This document shows positions 1 through 9,158 of a DNA stretch of 64,000 nucleotides, one piece after another. Positions within the stretch are counted from its first letter, which is position 1. Every line of letters starts with the position of its first letter. The position numbers and the translations under genes were made by a program. Under the pieces are notes generated by a model, which was not told where the DNA came from, did no database searches, and saw only the letters and a list, made by a program, of their open reading frames with translations. The DNA comes from Cellvibrionaceae bacterium (lineage in GTDB: Bacteria > Pseudomonadota > Gammaproteobacteria > Pseudomonadales > Cellvibrionaceae): positions 434,001 through 498,000 of the forward strand of contig JAGKWQ010000005.1 in assembly GCA_021151825.1 (NCBI GenBank). The letters run 5' to 3'.

Positions 1-637
1 GTAATACCGGTGGTGCAGAATAAAACGCAGTGTTTTGTTCAATGGTGAGTTGATACCAGGATAAATGTTCCGGGCCAAGGTCAATTGCCTGCTGCAAATC
101 GGCTTTGGCATCGTCAATAGATTGCTCCGGTAAACCGTGCATCAAATCCAGATTGAGATTATCAAAGCCCGCTTTACGTGCTACGCCCACTGCACGCAAT
201 GCCTCATCGCGCCCATGCACACGGCCCAACAATTTTAATTGCTGGTCGTTAAAACTTTGGATACCGATAGACAAACGATTTACACCGGCAGCGCGAAAAC
301 CGGAAAATTTTTCCTGCTCGAATGTTCCCGGATTGGCTTCCAGTGTTATTTCAATATCAGGCTCGAAACCGATAATATTTTCTACGTCTTGTAAAATCTG
401 GCCAATCGCCGCCGCCGATAACATACTCGGTGTGCCACCACCAAAAAAAATACTGGTGATCTTACGCCCTTGCGCCAACACCTGATCCTGCTGCAAATCA
501 AAACACAACGCTTTTACATATTCCACTTCGGGAATATCGTTATTCGCCTGGTGCGAATTGAAATCGCAATACGGGCATTTGCGGATACACCAGGGCACAT
601 GGATATAAAGCGCCAGAGGTGGCAGTTGCAAGGACAT
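1..637 (-). CDS. hemW: HemW heme chaperone / radical SAM protein (partial, C-terminus outside the window)
   Basis: About 212 N-terminal residues are visible, running off the left edge. Early in the protein is the radical SAM cysteine motif CIRKCPYC (CxxxCxxC), preceded by LALYIHVPWC, followed by the FFGGGTPS motif and an EANPGT stretch. These are typical of the HemN-like HemW family, which binds heme and a 4Fe-4S cluster and is now regarded as a heme chaperone rather than a coproporphyrinogen oxidase. The ATG at 637 lies four bases after the rdgB stop, so the two are probably cotranscribed. Older annotations call this 'oxygen-independent coproporphyrinogen III oxidase-like'. Confidence 0.93.
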   Translation of the reverse strand, partial: MSLQLPPLALYIHVPWCIRKCPYCDFNSHQANNDIPEVEYVKALCFDLQQDQVLAQGRKITSIFFGGGTPSMLSAAAIGQILQDVENIIGFEPDIEITLEANPGTFEQEKFSGFRAAGVNRLSIGIQSFNDQQLKLLGRVHGRDEALRAVGVARKAGFDNLNLDLMHGLPEQSIDDAKADLQQAIDLGPEHLSWYQLTIEQNTAFYSAPPVL

Positions 638-641
638 AATA

Positions 642-1241
642 TTATTTACCCAATGCCGATAATTGTTGCAGCAATTCCTGCATCGCCTTGCCACGATGGC
701 TAATGCGGTTTTTTTCCTCTTTGCTCAACGCTGCCGACGCGCAGTTGTGGGTGGGAACAAAAAATAAAGGATCATAACCAAAGCCACCGTCGCCTTGCGG
801 TTCACTCAAGATTATTCCCTCCCAAACGCCGTGGCATAAAATCGGTGTCGGGTCTTCTGCATGACGCATAAACGCCAACACCGCGTGATAACGGGCTGTG
901 CGTTGCGCCGCAGGAATATCGTTTAATTCGAGCAATAATTTTTGGTTATTTTTTTCGTCATTCGCATTTTCACCGGCGTAACGCGCCGAATAAATGCCGG
1001 GACGACCATTCAATGCATCCACTTCAATACCGGAGTCATCAGCCAATGCGGGCAGTCCGGTTTTTGCGCAGGCGTAGCGCGCTTTAATGATGGCATTTTC
1101 AACAAACGTTAAACCAGTTTCCTCGGCGTTCTCAGCAAAAAAATCCGATTGCGGTAATACCTCAAAACCACAACCGCTGAGCAGATCCTGAAATTCGCGC
1201 AGCTTTCCTTTATTGCCACTGGCTAATACAATTTTTTTCAT
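642..1241 (-). CDS. rdgB: RdgB/HAM1 dITP/XTP pyrophosphatase
   Basis: A 199-residue protein of the Ham1 family, which hydrolyses non-canonical purine triphosphates (dITP, XTP, ITP) to monophosphates and keeps them out of nucleic acids. It begins with the family signature KIVLASGNKGKLREF and carries ALADDSGIEVDALNGRPGIYSAR-type substrate-site residues near position 65, then GFGYDPLFF and the C-terminal SHRGKAM motif. Length is normal for the family. It lies between a DUF4426 gene and hemW in the order known from Pseudomonas and overlaps neither; hemW follows after only four bases. Confidence 0.95.
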   Translation of the reverse strand: MKKIVLASGNKGKLREFQDLLSGCGFEVLPQSDFFAENAEETGLTFVENAIIKARYACAKTGLPALADDSGIEVDALNGRPGIYSARYAGENANDEKNNQKLLLELNDIPAAQRTARYHAVLAFMRHAEDPTPILCHGVWEGIILSEPQGDGGFGYDPLFFVPTHNCASAALSKEEKNRISHRGKAMQELLQQLSALGK

Positions 1242-1267
1242 CGATCAATCACTCAACATTTTGCTAC

Positions 1268-1294
1268 AGAAACAAAAGGCGCCGTCAGGCGCCT
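1268..1294 (-). terminator. Intrinsic terminator after the DUF4426 gene
   Basis: A 7-bp GC-rich stem (AGGCGCC / GGCGCCT, 1277-1283 and 1288-1294) with a 4-base loop is followed, reading the minus strand, by TTTTGTTTC. It sits between the DUF4426 gene and rdgB, so it could end or attenuate the met/DUF4426 transcript before rdgB-hemW. Confidence 0.7.
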
Positions 1295-1323
1295 CTCGCA
1301 TTGCTCTTACCTATCAATTTGCA

Positions 1324-1779
1324 TTATTCAGTATACAAGGTGCGATTAAACGTTAGCGTGAATGGCTTATTCTCACCGTCGGTTACCTGCACATCAAAAT
1401 GCAAAAGCTCTTCGTTATTGAATACAAACGGTGCCAGATAATAGGTCGCCTCGCCTTCTTTGATTTCAATAAAAGTTAAGCCCTGGCTTTGTTGCATTAA
1501 ATTTTTAGTTTTACCAACCACACCGGCGGGCAACCCCAAACTGGTTTGGCCATTTTCTGTTTTAGTAACACTGATATTCAACAGCGCACGGTCTTTACCG
1601 CGCACTAATTTATAGGCGTCGGCTACTTTTGCGGGAATATCGGTGCTGTGAAATACATTGTAATGAATGGTGTAGTCACCAAAATTTTGGGAAGTAGTAA
1701 TTTCCTTTGGCTGATCAACTTGTGCTTGAGCCGTCACAGCCAATAAGAGTAAGCCCAATATACTGATAATTGATTTCAT
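1324..1779 (-). CDS. Exported DUF4426 family protein
   Basis: A 151-residue protein with a clear cleavable signal peptide (MKSIISILGLLLLAVTAQAQ, cut near residue 20), so it is probably periplasmic. The rest is a small beta-rich domain without catalytic motifs that I can name. In Pseudomonas a DUF4426 protein occupies this place between metW and rdgB, and that synteny is the main reason for the family call. Function is unknown. The gene starts 50 bp after metW and is followed by a hairpin terminator. Confidence 0.8.
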   Translation of the reverse strand: MKSIISILGLLLLAVTAQAQVDQPKEITTSQNFGDYTIHYNVFHSTDIPAKVADAYKLVRGKDRALLNISVTKTENGQTSLGLPAGVVGKTKNLMQQSQGLTFIEIKEGEATYYLAPFVFNNEELLHFDVQVTDGENKPFTLTFNRTLYTE

Positions 1780-1829
1780 ATCTCACCTGAGTTTAATAAT
1801 TGTGGCTAACATCGTGCTTGAATAAAACA

Positions 1830-2417
1830 TTACTTACTGAGATGGTAAATCGCTGTCTCACCAAATAAATTGGGCATTAAATCTTTTAGCGCCTGGCCAG
1901 AAACTTCATTTACAACCTGGCGGCTGATTACTTTGATATTCCGTTCGCGGCACAACACCTCAAAATCTTTAAAGGTACAGAAGTGAATGTTGGGCGTGTT
2001 GTACCACTCGAACGGCAGCAGGTCTGACACCGGCATACGCCCGCGTGTTGCAAGATAAAAACGCGCTTTCCAATGGCCAAAGTTCGGGAATGTCACAATA
2101 CATTCCTTGCCTACACGTAACATTTCGTCCAATACGAGATGAGGAAAATGCAGTGTCTGCAATGCCTGGGTCATAATCACGGTATCGAAACTTTTATCGG
2201 CAAAATTACCGAGGCCGCGATCCAGGTTTTGTTCGATAACATTCAACCCTTTATCAATGCATAAATTAATTTGCGCTGCATCGATTTCCAAACCATAACC
2301 TTGTACTTGTTTGTTATCGATCAAAAATTTTAACAAGGTACCATCACCACAACCCAAATCGAGTACACGGCTGTTTTGTTTGATCCACAACTGGATTTCA
2401 TTTAAATCAATACGCAT
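1830..2417 (-). CDS. metW: MetW, methionine biosynthesis methyltransferase-like protein
   Basis: A 195-residue class I SAM-dependent methyltransferase fold with the motif VLDLGCGDGTLLK near residue 19 and the MetW-specific FPNFGHWKAR and MPVSDLLPFEWYNTPNIHF segments. MetW acts together with MetX in the acylation of homoserine in many proteobacteria; in some of them MetX needs MetW for full activity. The ATG overlaps the metX stop (TAATG), a sign of translational coupling in a metX-metW operon. Confidence 0.94.
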   Translation of the reverse strand: MRIDLNEIQLWIKQNSRVLDLGCGDGTLLKFLIDNKQVQGYGLEIDAAQINLCIDKGLNVIEQNLDRGLGNFADKSFDTVIMTQALQTLHFPHLVLDEMLRVGKECIVTFPNFGHWKARFYLATRGRMPVSDLLPFEWYNTPNIHFCTFKDFEVLCRERNIKVISRQVVNEVSGQALKDLMPNLFGETAIYHLSK

Positions 2418-3559
2418 TACACACTCACTCCGGCAAGGTAGCGACCGAAAACTTGCTGGTAGCGTTCATCCGGCAACAGGAATGCATCGTGGCCGTGCTT
2501 GGATTCGATTTCTGCATAAGTCACCGCGCGATTTGCGCCAACTAATGCGTTGACAATTTCATGGGAGCGCTCGGGCGCAAAGCGCCAGTCAGTGCTGAAT
2601 GAAATCACCAGAAATTTTGCAGTGGCTTGCTTAAATGCGTTAACCGGATCGTCGTTGTAGTCGCGTGCAAGGTCGAAATAATCCAGCGCTTTGGTGATAC
2701 GAATATAGGAATTCGCATCGAAGGTATTGGCAAAGCTATCGCCCTGGTAGCGCAAATAACTTTCGATCTGGAATTCCACCGGCTCATCATTGCCCAGTTC
2801 AAAACTGCCACTGCGTAAATCGCGGCCAAATTTTTCCCCCATGGCGAAATCAGATAAATACGTGATGTGACCGATCATGCGCGCAACGGCCAAACCATTT
2901 TTGGGAACGCTGTCGTGCGCGAGATAATCGCCATCGAAAAAATTCGGATCGCTGACAATTGCTTTGCGCGCCGCTTCGTTAAACGCGATATTTTGCGCAG
3001 AGAGTTTCAGTGCAGAAGCAATAACTACTGCGTAGCGAATACGCTGCGGATAATCCAGCGCCCAACGCATCACCTGCATACCACCGAGACTGCCACCGAT
3101 AATTGCCGCCCAGGTGTCAATACCTAACACATCGGCAAGGCGCGCCTGGCTCGCGACCCAATCGCGCACACGAATAGTGGGGAAGTCCGCGCCCCAGGCT
3201 TTGCCGGTGGCGGGGTTAATCGAACGCGGCCCGGTCGAACCATGGCAACCACCGAGATTATTGAGCGACACCACAAAAAATTTATTGGTATCGATGGGTT
3301 TGCCGGGGCCGATATAGGCATCCCACCAACCGGGGCGTTTGTCGTCCATGCTGTGGTATCCGGCGGCGTGGTGATGGCCGGACAGCGCGTGGCAAATCAG
3401 TACCGCGTTGGATTTGGCCGCATTGAGTTGGCCGTAGGTTTCGTATACCAATTCATATTCATCCAGCGTTCTGCCGCACGCGAGCAGCAATGGCTGGGTA
3501 AAGTGATGAGTCTGTGGAGTGACAAGACCCACTGAATCAGCGGGTATTTCATTTGGCAT
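2417..3559 (-). CDS. metX: MetX homoserine O-acyltransferase
   Basis: A 380-residue alpha/beta hydrolase-fold acyltransferase that acylates the hydroxyl of homoserine in the first committed step of methionine synthesis. Visible are the nucleophile elbow GGSLGGMQVMRWA, the upstream CHALSGHHHA oxyanion segment, and the C-terminal ESKHGHDAFLL with the catalytic His. Whether succinyl- or acetyl-CoA is the donor cannot be decided by eye; pseudomonad-type MetX proteins coupled to MetW are often succinyltransferases. The start is the ATG at 3559. The 117-bp gap upstream marks the junction with the pigment cluster. Confidence 0.95.
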   Translation of the reverse strand: MPNEIPADSVGLVTPQTHHFTQPLLLACGRTLDEYELVYETYGQLNAAKSNAVLICHALSGHHHAAGYHSMDDKRPGWWDAYIGPGKPIDTNKFFVVSLNNLGGCHGSTGPRSINPATGKAWGADFPTIRVRDWVASQARLADVLGIDTWAAIIGGSLGGMQVMRWALDYPQRIRYAVVIASALKLSAQNIAFNEAARKAIVSDPNFFDGDYLAHDSVPKNGLAVARMIGHITYLSDFAMGEKFGRDLRSGSFELGNDEPVEFQIESYLRYQGDSFANTFDANSYIRITKALDYFDLARDYNDDPVNAFKQATAKFLVISFSTDWRFAPERSHEIVNALVGANRAVTYAEIESKHGHDAFLLPDERYQQVFGRYLAGVSV

Positions 3560-3676
3560 GGTGATCTCTTATACCGCAACGCAAGCGGTGCAATTTCAAA
3601 TGGCGCCAGTCTAAAGAGACCTGCTTTAGCCTGCAAGGTTAGTTCAAGTAGCGCCGCTTGGCGGATATGGCCGGTA

Positions 3677-4909
3677 TTATGCCGGCCAGCGTTTGAAGAT
3701 CAGTGAAGTATTGATGCCACCAAAGGCAAAGTTGTTACTCATGATGTAGTTGCAATCCAGCGCTCGCCCTTCGCCGATGATGTAATCCAGATCGCCGCAT
3801 TGCGGATCGGGCGTCTGCAAATTCAGGGTCGGTGCAAACCAGCCTTCATTCATCATCTGGATACTGGCCCAGGCTTCAATCGCACCGCAGGCACCGAGCG
3901 TATGGCCGATATTGCCTTTAAGGGTGCTGATAGGCACGGTTTGTTTGCCAAATAATTTTTCAGTGGCGATGGATTCGGCGATATCGCCGCGATCCGTCGC
4001 CGTGCCGTGGGCATTGATGTAGCCGATATCGGTTGGCTGTAAACCGGCATCGTCCAACGCCATTTGCATGGCGATATTCATGGTCGCCGGGTCTGGCTGG
4101 GTGACGTGGCCGCCATCCGAATTGGTCCCGAAACCAATCAGCTCGGCATAGATTTTTGCGCCGCGTGCGAGGGCATGCTCCAACTCTTCCAGGATCAAGG
4201 TGCCGGCGCCTTCGCCAATCACCAATCCATCGCGGCCGCTATCAAACGGGCTGGGCGTGACGCTGGGAGTATCGTTGCGGGTGCTGGTGGCATAGAGCGT
4301 ATCAAATACCGCCGCTTCCGACGGGCACAGTTCCTCGGCGCCACCGGCTACCATCAGGGTTTGCTTGCCGTATTTGATCGCTTCATAGGCATAGCCGATA
4401 CCCTGGCTACCCGAAGTACATGCTGACGATGTAGTAATGATGCGGCCTTTCAAACCAAAGAACACACCGACATTAACGGGCGCTGTGTGGCCCATCATGC
4501 GGATATAGGTGGTTGCTGTGGCACCGCCGATATCGCGCTTGTCGAGCATCACCGCAAAGTCGCGGGTCGCATCGGTGCTGCCGGTCGATGAGCCATAGGC
4601 AACGCCCATAGCGCCGCTTTGGATCAGCGGATCATCCAGCAAGCCGGCATCGGTCAAGGCCAGCTCGGTAGCGCGGGTAGAAAGCAACGAGACGCGCCCC
4701 ATGGAGCGGATTTTCTTGCGCGGGTAATGGGCGGGTACGACGAAATCTTCAATCGGTCCGGCCAGATTGGTATTCAAGTCTTTGTAGGTCGCCCAGTCTT
4801 CCAACCGGCGAATCGCGCTGGTACCGGCTTTGAGTTTTGCGGCAAATTCCGGCCAGTTATCACCCAGGGCGGTCACCACCCCCATGCCTGTTACTACGAC
4901 ACGCTTCAT
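3677..4909 (-). CDS. Beta-ketoacyl-ACP synthase, FabF-like (ApeR-type), aryl polyene cluster
   Basis: A 410-residue thiolase-fold condensing enzyme. The N-terminus RVVVTGMGVVTALG is FabF-like. The catalytic Cys is in TTSSACTSGSQGIG, the two His are in NAHGTATDRGD and LKGNIGHTLGACG, and the C-terminus ends in NNFAFGGINTSLIF. It would catalyse decarboxylative Claisen condensation of malonyl-ACP with the growing polyene. The position beside a FabG-like reductase and an ApeP-like dehydratase matches apeR-apeQ-apeP of known aryl polyene clusters (names from memory). The ATG at 4909 overlaps the stop of the reductase gene by one base. Confidence 0.9.
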   Translation of the reverse strand: MKRVVVTGMGVVTALGDNWPEFAAKLKAGTSAIRRLEDWATYKDLNTNLAGPIEDFVVPAHYPRKKIRSMGRVSLLSTRATELALTDAGLLDDPLIQSGAMGVAYGSSTGSTDATRDFAVMLDKRDIGGATATTYIRMMGHTAPVNVGVFFGLKGRIITTSSACTSGSQGIGYAYEAIKYGKQTLMVAGGAEELCPSEAAVFDTLYATSTRNDTPSVTPSPFDSGRDGLVIGEGAGTLILEELEHALARGAKIYAELIGFGTNSDGGHVTQPDPATMNIAMQMALDDAGLQPTDIGYINAHGTATDRGDIAESIATEKLFGKQTVPISTLKGNIGHTLGACGAIEAWASIQMMNEGWFAPTLNLQTPDPQCGDLDYIIGEGRALDCNYIMSNNFAFGGINTSLIFKRWPA

Positions 4910-5640
4910 CAGAACATACCGCCGTTGACTGAAATAACCTGGCGAGTGATATAACCCGCCGGTGCTGATAATAGATAGCTCACTAAAGAGGCCACTTCGT
5001 CCGGCTCACCAGCGCGACGCATCGGGATCAGCTTGAGCGCTTCCTCCACCGGTGCTTCGTCGATCATATCGGTGTTGATCAAGCCGGGAGCGACGCAATT
5101 GACCGTGATATCGCGCTTGGCCAACTCAATTGCCAGCGCTTTGGTCGCGCCGATAATGCCAGCTTTGGCAGCGCTGTAATTTACCTGTCCGCGGTTGCCC
5201 ATAATGCCGGAGACCGACGCCAGGGTGACGATGCGGCCGGGCTTGCGACGGCGCACCATGGGCATAATTACCGGATTGAGCACGTTATAAAACGCATCGA
5301 GATTGGTGTGGATGACCGCATCCCAGTCTTCGCCGCTCATCGCAGGAAAGGCGTTATCGCGGGCGATACCGGCATTGCACACCACACCGTAGTAGGCGCC
5401 GTTGGTTTCCATATCGGCGTCGAGTAATTGTTTGGCTTGCTCGCGTTCGGCTACATCAAATTGCAGGATGCTGGCTTTGCCGCCAGCTTCCAGAATCAGC
5501 TGCTGCACTGCTTCTGCTTGCTCGCGTTGGCTGCGGCAGTGAATCACTACTTCATAGCCATCGCGCGCCAGATGCAAGGCGATGGCGCGGCCAATACCGC
5601 GGCTGGAACCGGTGATTAATACACGCTTGTCGTTATTCAT
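4909..5640 (-). CDS. 3-ketoacyl-ACP reductase, FabG family (ApeQ-type)
   Basis: A 243-residue short-chain dehydrogenase with the NADP(H)-binding motif TGSSRGIGRAIA at residues 10-21, NAG near residue 90, the catalytic ASVSG and YSAAK (Ser-Tyr-Lys) near 143-161, and a normal C-terminus (SVNGGMF). It would reduce the 3-ketoacyl-ACP made by the ketosynthases before dehydration to the conjugated polyene. It is the only ketoreductase in the cluster, so both elongation gene sets must share it. It ends one base into the ketosynthase gene and follows the dehydratase by 2 bp. Confidence 0.92.
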   Translation of the reverse strand: MNNDKRVLITGSSRGIGRAIALHLARDGYEVVIHCRSQREQAEAVQQLILEAGGKASILQFDVAEREQAKQLLDADMETNGAYYGVVCNAGIARDNAFPAMSGEDWDAVIHTNLDAFYNVLNPVIMPMVRRRKPGRIVTLASVSGIMGNRGQVNYSAAKAGIIGATKALAIELAKRDITVNCVAPGLINTDMIDEAPVEEALKLIPMRRAGEPDEVASLVSYLLSAPAGYITRQVISVNGGMF

Positions 5641-5642
5641 TG

Positions 5643-6131
5643 TTATTTTTCCCCAGTTGCATTCATTTGCGAAAATTGCGCCATAAGGGCATCAACATCC
5701 CTGGGTTGGATCGCTTTTATTTCGGCGTGGGCGATCAGCTCAGCGCCCGCATAAATTTCACACTTAAACAATACGAGGTTCGTTTCATCGCGCAACAATT
5801 CACTTACCTTGACCCGCAATTCCTGCTCTACCGGAAAGAAAGGCACTTCCGCGTGGTAACGCCGGGTTCCCAATAAAAATCCCAGTGATACCGGTTGACC
5901 CGCTTGCAGTGATTCAATACCGGCTAGCGCCCCGATGGCCTGCGCCATATATTCGATGCCGACCCAGGACGGAATCCTGCCTTCATCATCCATCAACAAC
6001 CGGGAATCCTGTGGATCGACCACCGCTTCCAGCTCACCTTTACCCCAGCTCGCCACCGCGTTGAGCAGCAACATGGGCGGCCGATGGAGCAACAGATCCT
6101 GCACAGATTCAAACAGCGGTGGCTGACTCAT
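5643..6131 (-). CDS. Hotdog-fold 3-hydroxyacyl-ACP dehydratase, ApeP family
   Basis: A 162-residue hotdog protein. The N-terminal LLLHRPPMLLLNAV contains the family His, and GIEYMAQAIGALAG holds the acidic residue expected on the hotdog helix. ApeP-type proteins pair with ApeI-type dehydratases in aryl polyene synthesis and dehydrate the 3-hydroxyacyl-ACP. It is packed between the reductase and lipoprotein genes with gaps under 10 bp. A second ApeP-like gene lies at 21594-22019. Confidence 0.85.
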   Translation of the reverse strand: MSQPPLFESVQDLLLHRPPMLLLNAVASWGKGELEAVVDPQDSRLLMDDEGRIPSWVGIEYMAQAIGALAGIESLQAGQPVSLGFLLGTRRYHAEVPFFPVEQELRVKVSELLRDETNLVLFKCEIYAGAELIAHAEIKAIQPRDVDALMAQFSQMNATGEK

Positions 6132-6139
6132 AGATTTAC

Positions 6140-6724
6140 TTAATTCAATGGCTGGCTATGGATGAGCAAGCGCAACTCCTGCGTGTTATAGCTGAGGCTG
6201 CCCTGCCAGGGATTGGCCGTTGTCGACTGGTACTCAATGGAGGCGCGCAATATACCAGAAAAGCGGGCCTCACGACGCCCGTCGCCATCAATGAAACCCC
6301 AGCGCGGATTCGCCGCCTGCAAGTCCATCAATGGCCAATAACTGAGTTGCCACGCCTGGATTAATGCGGGCAATAATTGATTGGCGGGATGGGAGTGCAA
6401 ACGCTCAATGCGCACCTGGCCATCCACTGCTTCCGCCGTTGCGAGACGCTGGCCGAGATTGTTCAACATAATCCAGCGCCAGTAATCCGCGCCGCGCTCA
6501 ACCACCACTTCCAATGCGTAACTATCCGTACCCTGTTGAACCTGCCACTGTTGCTGGGCGACACGTACTTGCGGGTCGCTGCTTGTTACCAGTACCGTAA
6601 AATCCCTGCTATTGATGTTGTTGCTATTGAACAGACTGCATCCGCACAGCGCAAAAAAAATCGCTAACAACAAGGCGCGTGTTAGTGCGATTGAAATTAT
6701 TGTTGGCAATTTTTTCCAACTCAT
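6140..6724 (-). CDS. DUF3261-type outer-membrane lipoprotein (ApeN-like)
   Basis: About 194 residues starting at the ATG at 6724, which overlaps the exporter stop as TAATG; an in-frame start further upstream would lie inside the exporter gene. A hydrophobic signal ends in the lipobox-like LCGC with Cys29 as probable lipidation site. The mature part is beta-rich, with VRIERLHSHPANQLLPALI and RWGFIDGDGRREARF segments as in DUF3261 proteins. Such lipoproteins follow the MMPL exporter in aryl polyene clusters and probably take part in delivering the pigment lipid to the outer membrane. The function is not proven. Confidence 0.75.
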   Translation of the reverse strand: MSWKKLPTIISIALTRALLLAIFFALCGCSLFNSNNINSRDFTVLVTSSDPQVRVAQQQWQVQQGTDSYALEVVVERGADYWRWIMLNNLGQRLATAEAVDGQVRIERLHSHPANQLLPALIQAWQLSYWPLMDLQAANPRWGFIDGDGRREARFSGILRASIEYQSTTANPWQGSLSYNTQELRLLIHSQPLN

Positions 6725-9132
6725 TACTGCGTACTCGCCACTGTTGATGGAGTCGGTGTGCGCAATTGCCCGGCAACCGGCGCATACAACCAATTAAAAC
6801 AGCAGCCCAAAAACAAGGTTATCCCAAAGGCGCTTACCATCGGTGTGGAGCTGAGCGCTAATAAACCGAACGACAAGCTGCTGGACACGGCCGATAAAAA
6901 GATCGCGCGCTGCGTAACCGGATCCTGCGGGCCTTGAGTATAGGAAAAAATTCCGTAGTCCATTCCCAAACCAAGAATCAGGTAGCAACCAAATAGATGA
7001 AATAAATTAATCGCCACGCCACTGAGCGATAACAACGCCAATGTAGTCACCGTTGCAACCAGCGGCACCAGAATTAATAACAGCGCGCGCTTGCGCCGAA
7101 AATAAATCCACAGCAACGGCAAAATAGCGACGTACGCCAACACCAATAATACCGCCGCCGAATTCATCAACTGATGCAACAACTGCGACATACCGGCAAC
7201 GCGATCAATCCAGATAATCGAATTATTATTTGCCACTGCAGCTAATGCCTTTACATCAACCACACCGCGCAAACCGATAATACTCGCATACTTGCCATCC
7301 AGCTCGCCCATCCATAATAACCCCTGGTCGGGGCGCGCTACTTGCAACCAATCATCAACTAATAAACGCTGCGGCTGGGCTGCAACAAATTCTGTTTGCG
7401 CTTGTGCAACAGCTTGCGCATCGAACCCGGCGGATTGCATAAATTGATCAACCAATCCATTTGCACTGTACAGTTGTTGCGCCATTAAAGCGTAATTGGC
7501 ATGTTGCTGTTGCAACGATGGCACTATTGCACTGGTGGCGATATATCCACTCAACGCACCGGCGCTAACCAATGCATCCAAATGGTCGCGGCGGAAACGT
7601 TCTTCCTGCTGCAATAATTCTTCTGCACTTGCTGCGCGCACTAAAAAATATTGGTTTGGTGAAACACCTTGCAATGCACTGTGCAACCGCTGCTCGGACG
7701 CCATTAATTGTGCGGAGGGTTTATAGAGCGTGCGCACATCGCTGCTGCGACTGAGCATCACGCTACCGGCGATAATTAATACCGCTATTCCGCTAAAAAT
7801 AAAATACTGCGGCAAGCCGCGCAGGCGTTGCCAGAAGAACCAGCCCGCCGCCGCGCAGCGATCAATAACGGCAGAAGGTGCAGGTAAAGGTTGGCGCACT
7901 AACAATGGATAAATCACCACCAGAAATAACCAGGCACCACACAAACCGATGACCGAAAATAATGCAATTTGCTGCAAACCCGGCAAAGGCGTGGGTAGCA
8001 AACTGCTGTAACCCAACACCGAGGCAATCAAACTTAAACTCAACGCTGGCAATAAAATTTCCAATACGCGTTTGCCGCGATCCGGCGCATCCGGCATGCG
8101 CTGCGATAAATCCTGGTATTTACATAAATAATGCAGCGAATAATCCACGGCAACGCCAATCAAACTCGCACCGAATACCAATGTCATCAAATGGATTTTG
8201 CCAAACAGGAAATGATTGATAACCAGCGCAACTCCACAGCCGTACGCCACTGATACCAAACTCAATAACAATGGTTTGATGCGGCGAAAAGCCAATAGAA
8301 ATAACAGCAGCACACCCACACTGGAACCACCGCCAATAATGCTCATTTCACGCTGCGCATTTTCCGAAGCTTCCGCTGCGTGAAATACCGCACCGGAAAC
8401 CAATACCTGTGCGGTTTGCGTTTGCGCATTTGTTGCCAGCTGCGTGCGCACATTTTGCAACCAGGTATTCATCTGTGCCTGCAATTCCAGATTGAAGGAT
8501 TCGCCCTGCAAATCGAGCGCAAATAAAATCAAATAGCCATCAGTAGTAGTAACAACCAAACGATCATTAATCAATTCACCTTTGATTGCCGGTTGCAATT
8601 GCTGCGCGTACGCCGGTGAAAGGTTGAGTGGGTCCTGCAACGGCGAAAGCGCACTGCCGCCCACATTAAAACCAAACAGCGCCGCTTGTGCTTGCGCCAA
8701 TAATTCTTGTGGATTGTTATTGATAAGTTGTTGCTGGGCCGGTGTGAGCAATTGATAGCGATAGCGCTGCAATAATTCATGTTGCTGCGCGGCAAGCTCC
8801 ATTTGTGCATTCACTGCACTGGCTTTTATGTGCGAATTAGCCGTTATCGCTGCCGACAAAATATCCGCAGCGGCAGTTGCAGTTTCTTTGGCGGGTGCTT
8901 GCGCGGCGACGAGAATTTTATTACCAAACTCGCGATACACCCGATCATTAACATTATTAACCAGCTGGTTGTGGTTGTCTTTCGGAAAGAGGCTTTGTAA
9001 ATCGGTCTCCAGCACAAAACCGTTTTTAAACAATGGATAGCACAGCGCCACTGTTATGAGCGAGACCAGTACCAATAACCCGTTGAATAATTGCTGCCAG
9101 CGCGCCAGCAATTTTTTTATTGTTGTTATCAT
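6724..9132 (-). CDS. MMPL/RND-type exporter of the aryl polyene cluster (ApeM-like)
   Basis: An 802-residue polytopic membrane protein built as two RND half-repeats: TM1 near residues 17-38, a large periplasmic loop to about 265, five to six TMs to about 415, TM7 near 450, a second periplasmic loop to about 630, and a final group of TMs. Motifs such as FGASLIGVAVDYSLHYL and LGLGMDYGIFSY contain the acidic residues usual in MMPL proton relays. It is the likely carrier of the aryl polyene lipid out of the inner membrane, acting with the LolA-like protein and the DUF3261 lipoprotein encoded on either side. Confidence 0.88.
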   Translation of the reverse strand: MITTIKKLLARWQQLFNGLLVLVSLITVALCYPLFKNGFVLETDLQSLFPKDNHNQLVNNVNDRVYREFGNKILVAAQAPAKETATAAADILSAAITANSHIKASAVNAQMELAAQQHELLQRYRYQLLTPAQQQLINNNPQELLAQAQAALFGFNVGGSALSPLQDPLNLSPAYAQQLQPAIKGELINDRLVVTTTDGYLILFALDLQGESFNLELQAQMNTWLQNVRTQLATNAQTQTAQVLVSGAVFHAAEASENAQREMSIIGGGSSVGVLLLFLLAFRRIKPLLLSLVSVAYGCGVALVINHFLFGKIHLMTLVFGASLIGVAVDYSLHYLCKYQDLSQRMPDAPDRGKRVLEILLPALSLSLIASVLGYSSLLPTPLPGLQQIALFSVIGLCGAWLFLVVIYPLLVRQPLPAPSAVIDRCAAAGWFFWQRLRGLPQYFIFSGIAVLIIAGSVMLSRSSDVRTLYKPSAQLMASEQRLHSALQGVSPNQYFLVRAASAEELLQQEERFRRDHLDALVSAGALSGYIATSAIVPSLQQQHANYALMAQQLYSANGLVDQFMQSAGFDAQAVAQAQTEFVAAQPQRLLVDDWLQVARPDQGLLWMGELDGKYASIIGLRGVVDVKALAAVANNNSIIWIDRVAGMSQLLHQLMNSAAVLLVLAYVAILPLLWIYFRRKRALLLILVPLVATVTTLALLSLSGVAINLFHLFGCYLILGLGMDYGIFSYTQGPQDPVTQRAIFLSAVSSSLSFGLLALSSTPMVSAFGITLFLGCCFNWLYAPVAGQLRTPTPSTVASTQ

Positions 9133-9158
9133 GAACCGGCTACATCTATGAAAGGGAA

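Noticed and set aside
2605..3535. Several ORFs of 60-100 codons on both strands inside metX
   Set aside because: They are shadow frames of the intact MetX coding sequence without motifs or RBS.
3668..3688. Hairpin TGGCCGG...CCGGCCA around the stop of the ApeR-like gene
   Set aside because: No T-tract follows on the minus strand, and metX expression from its own promoter is expected; not counted as a terminator.
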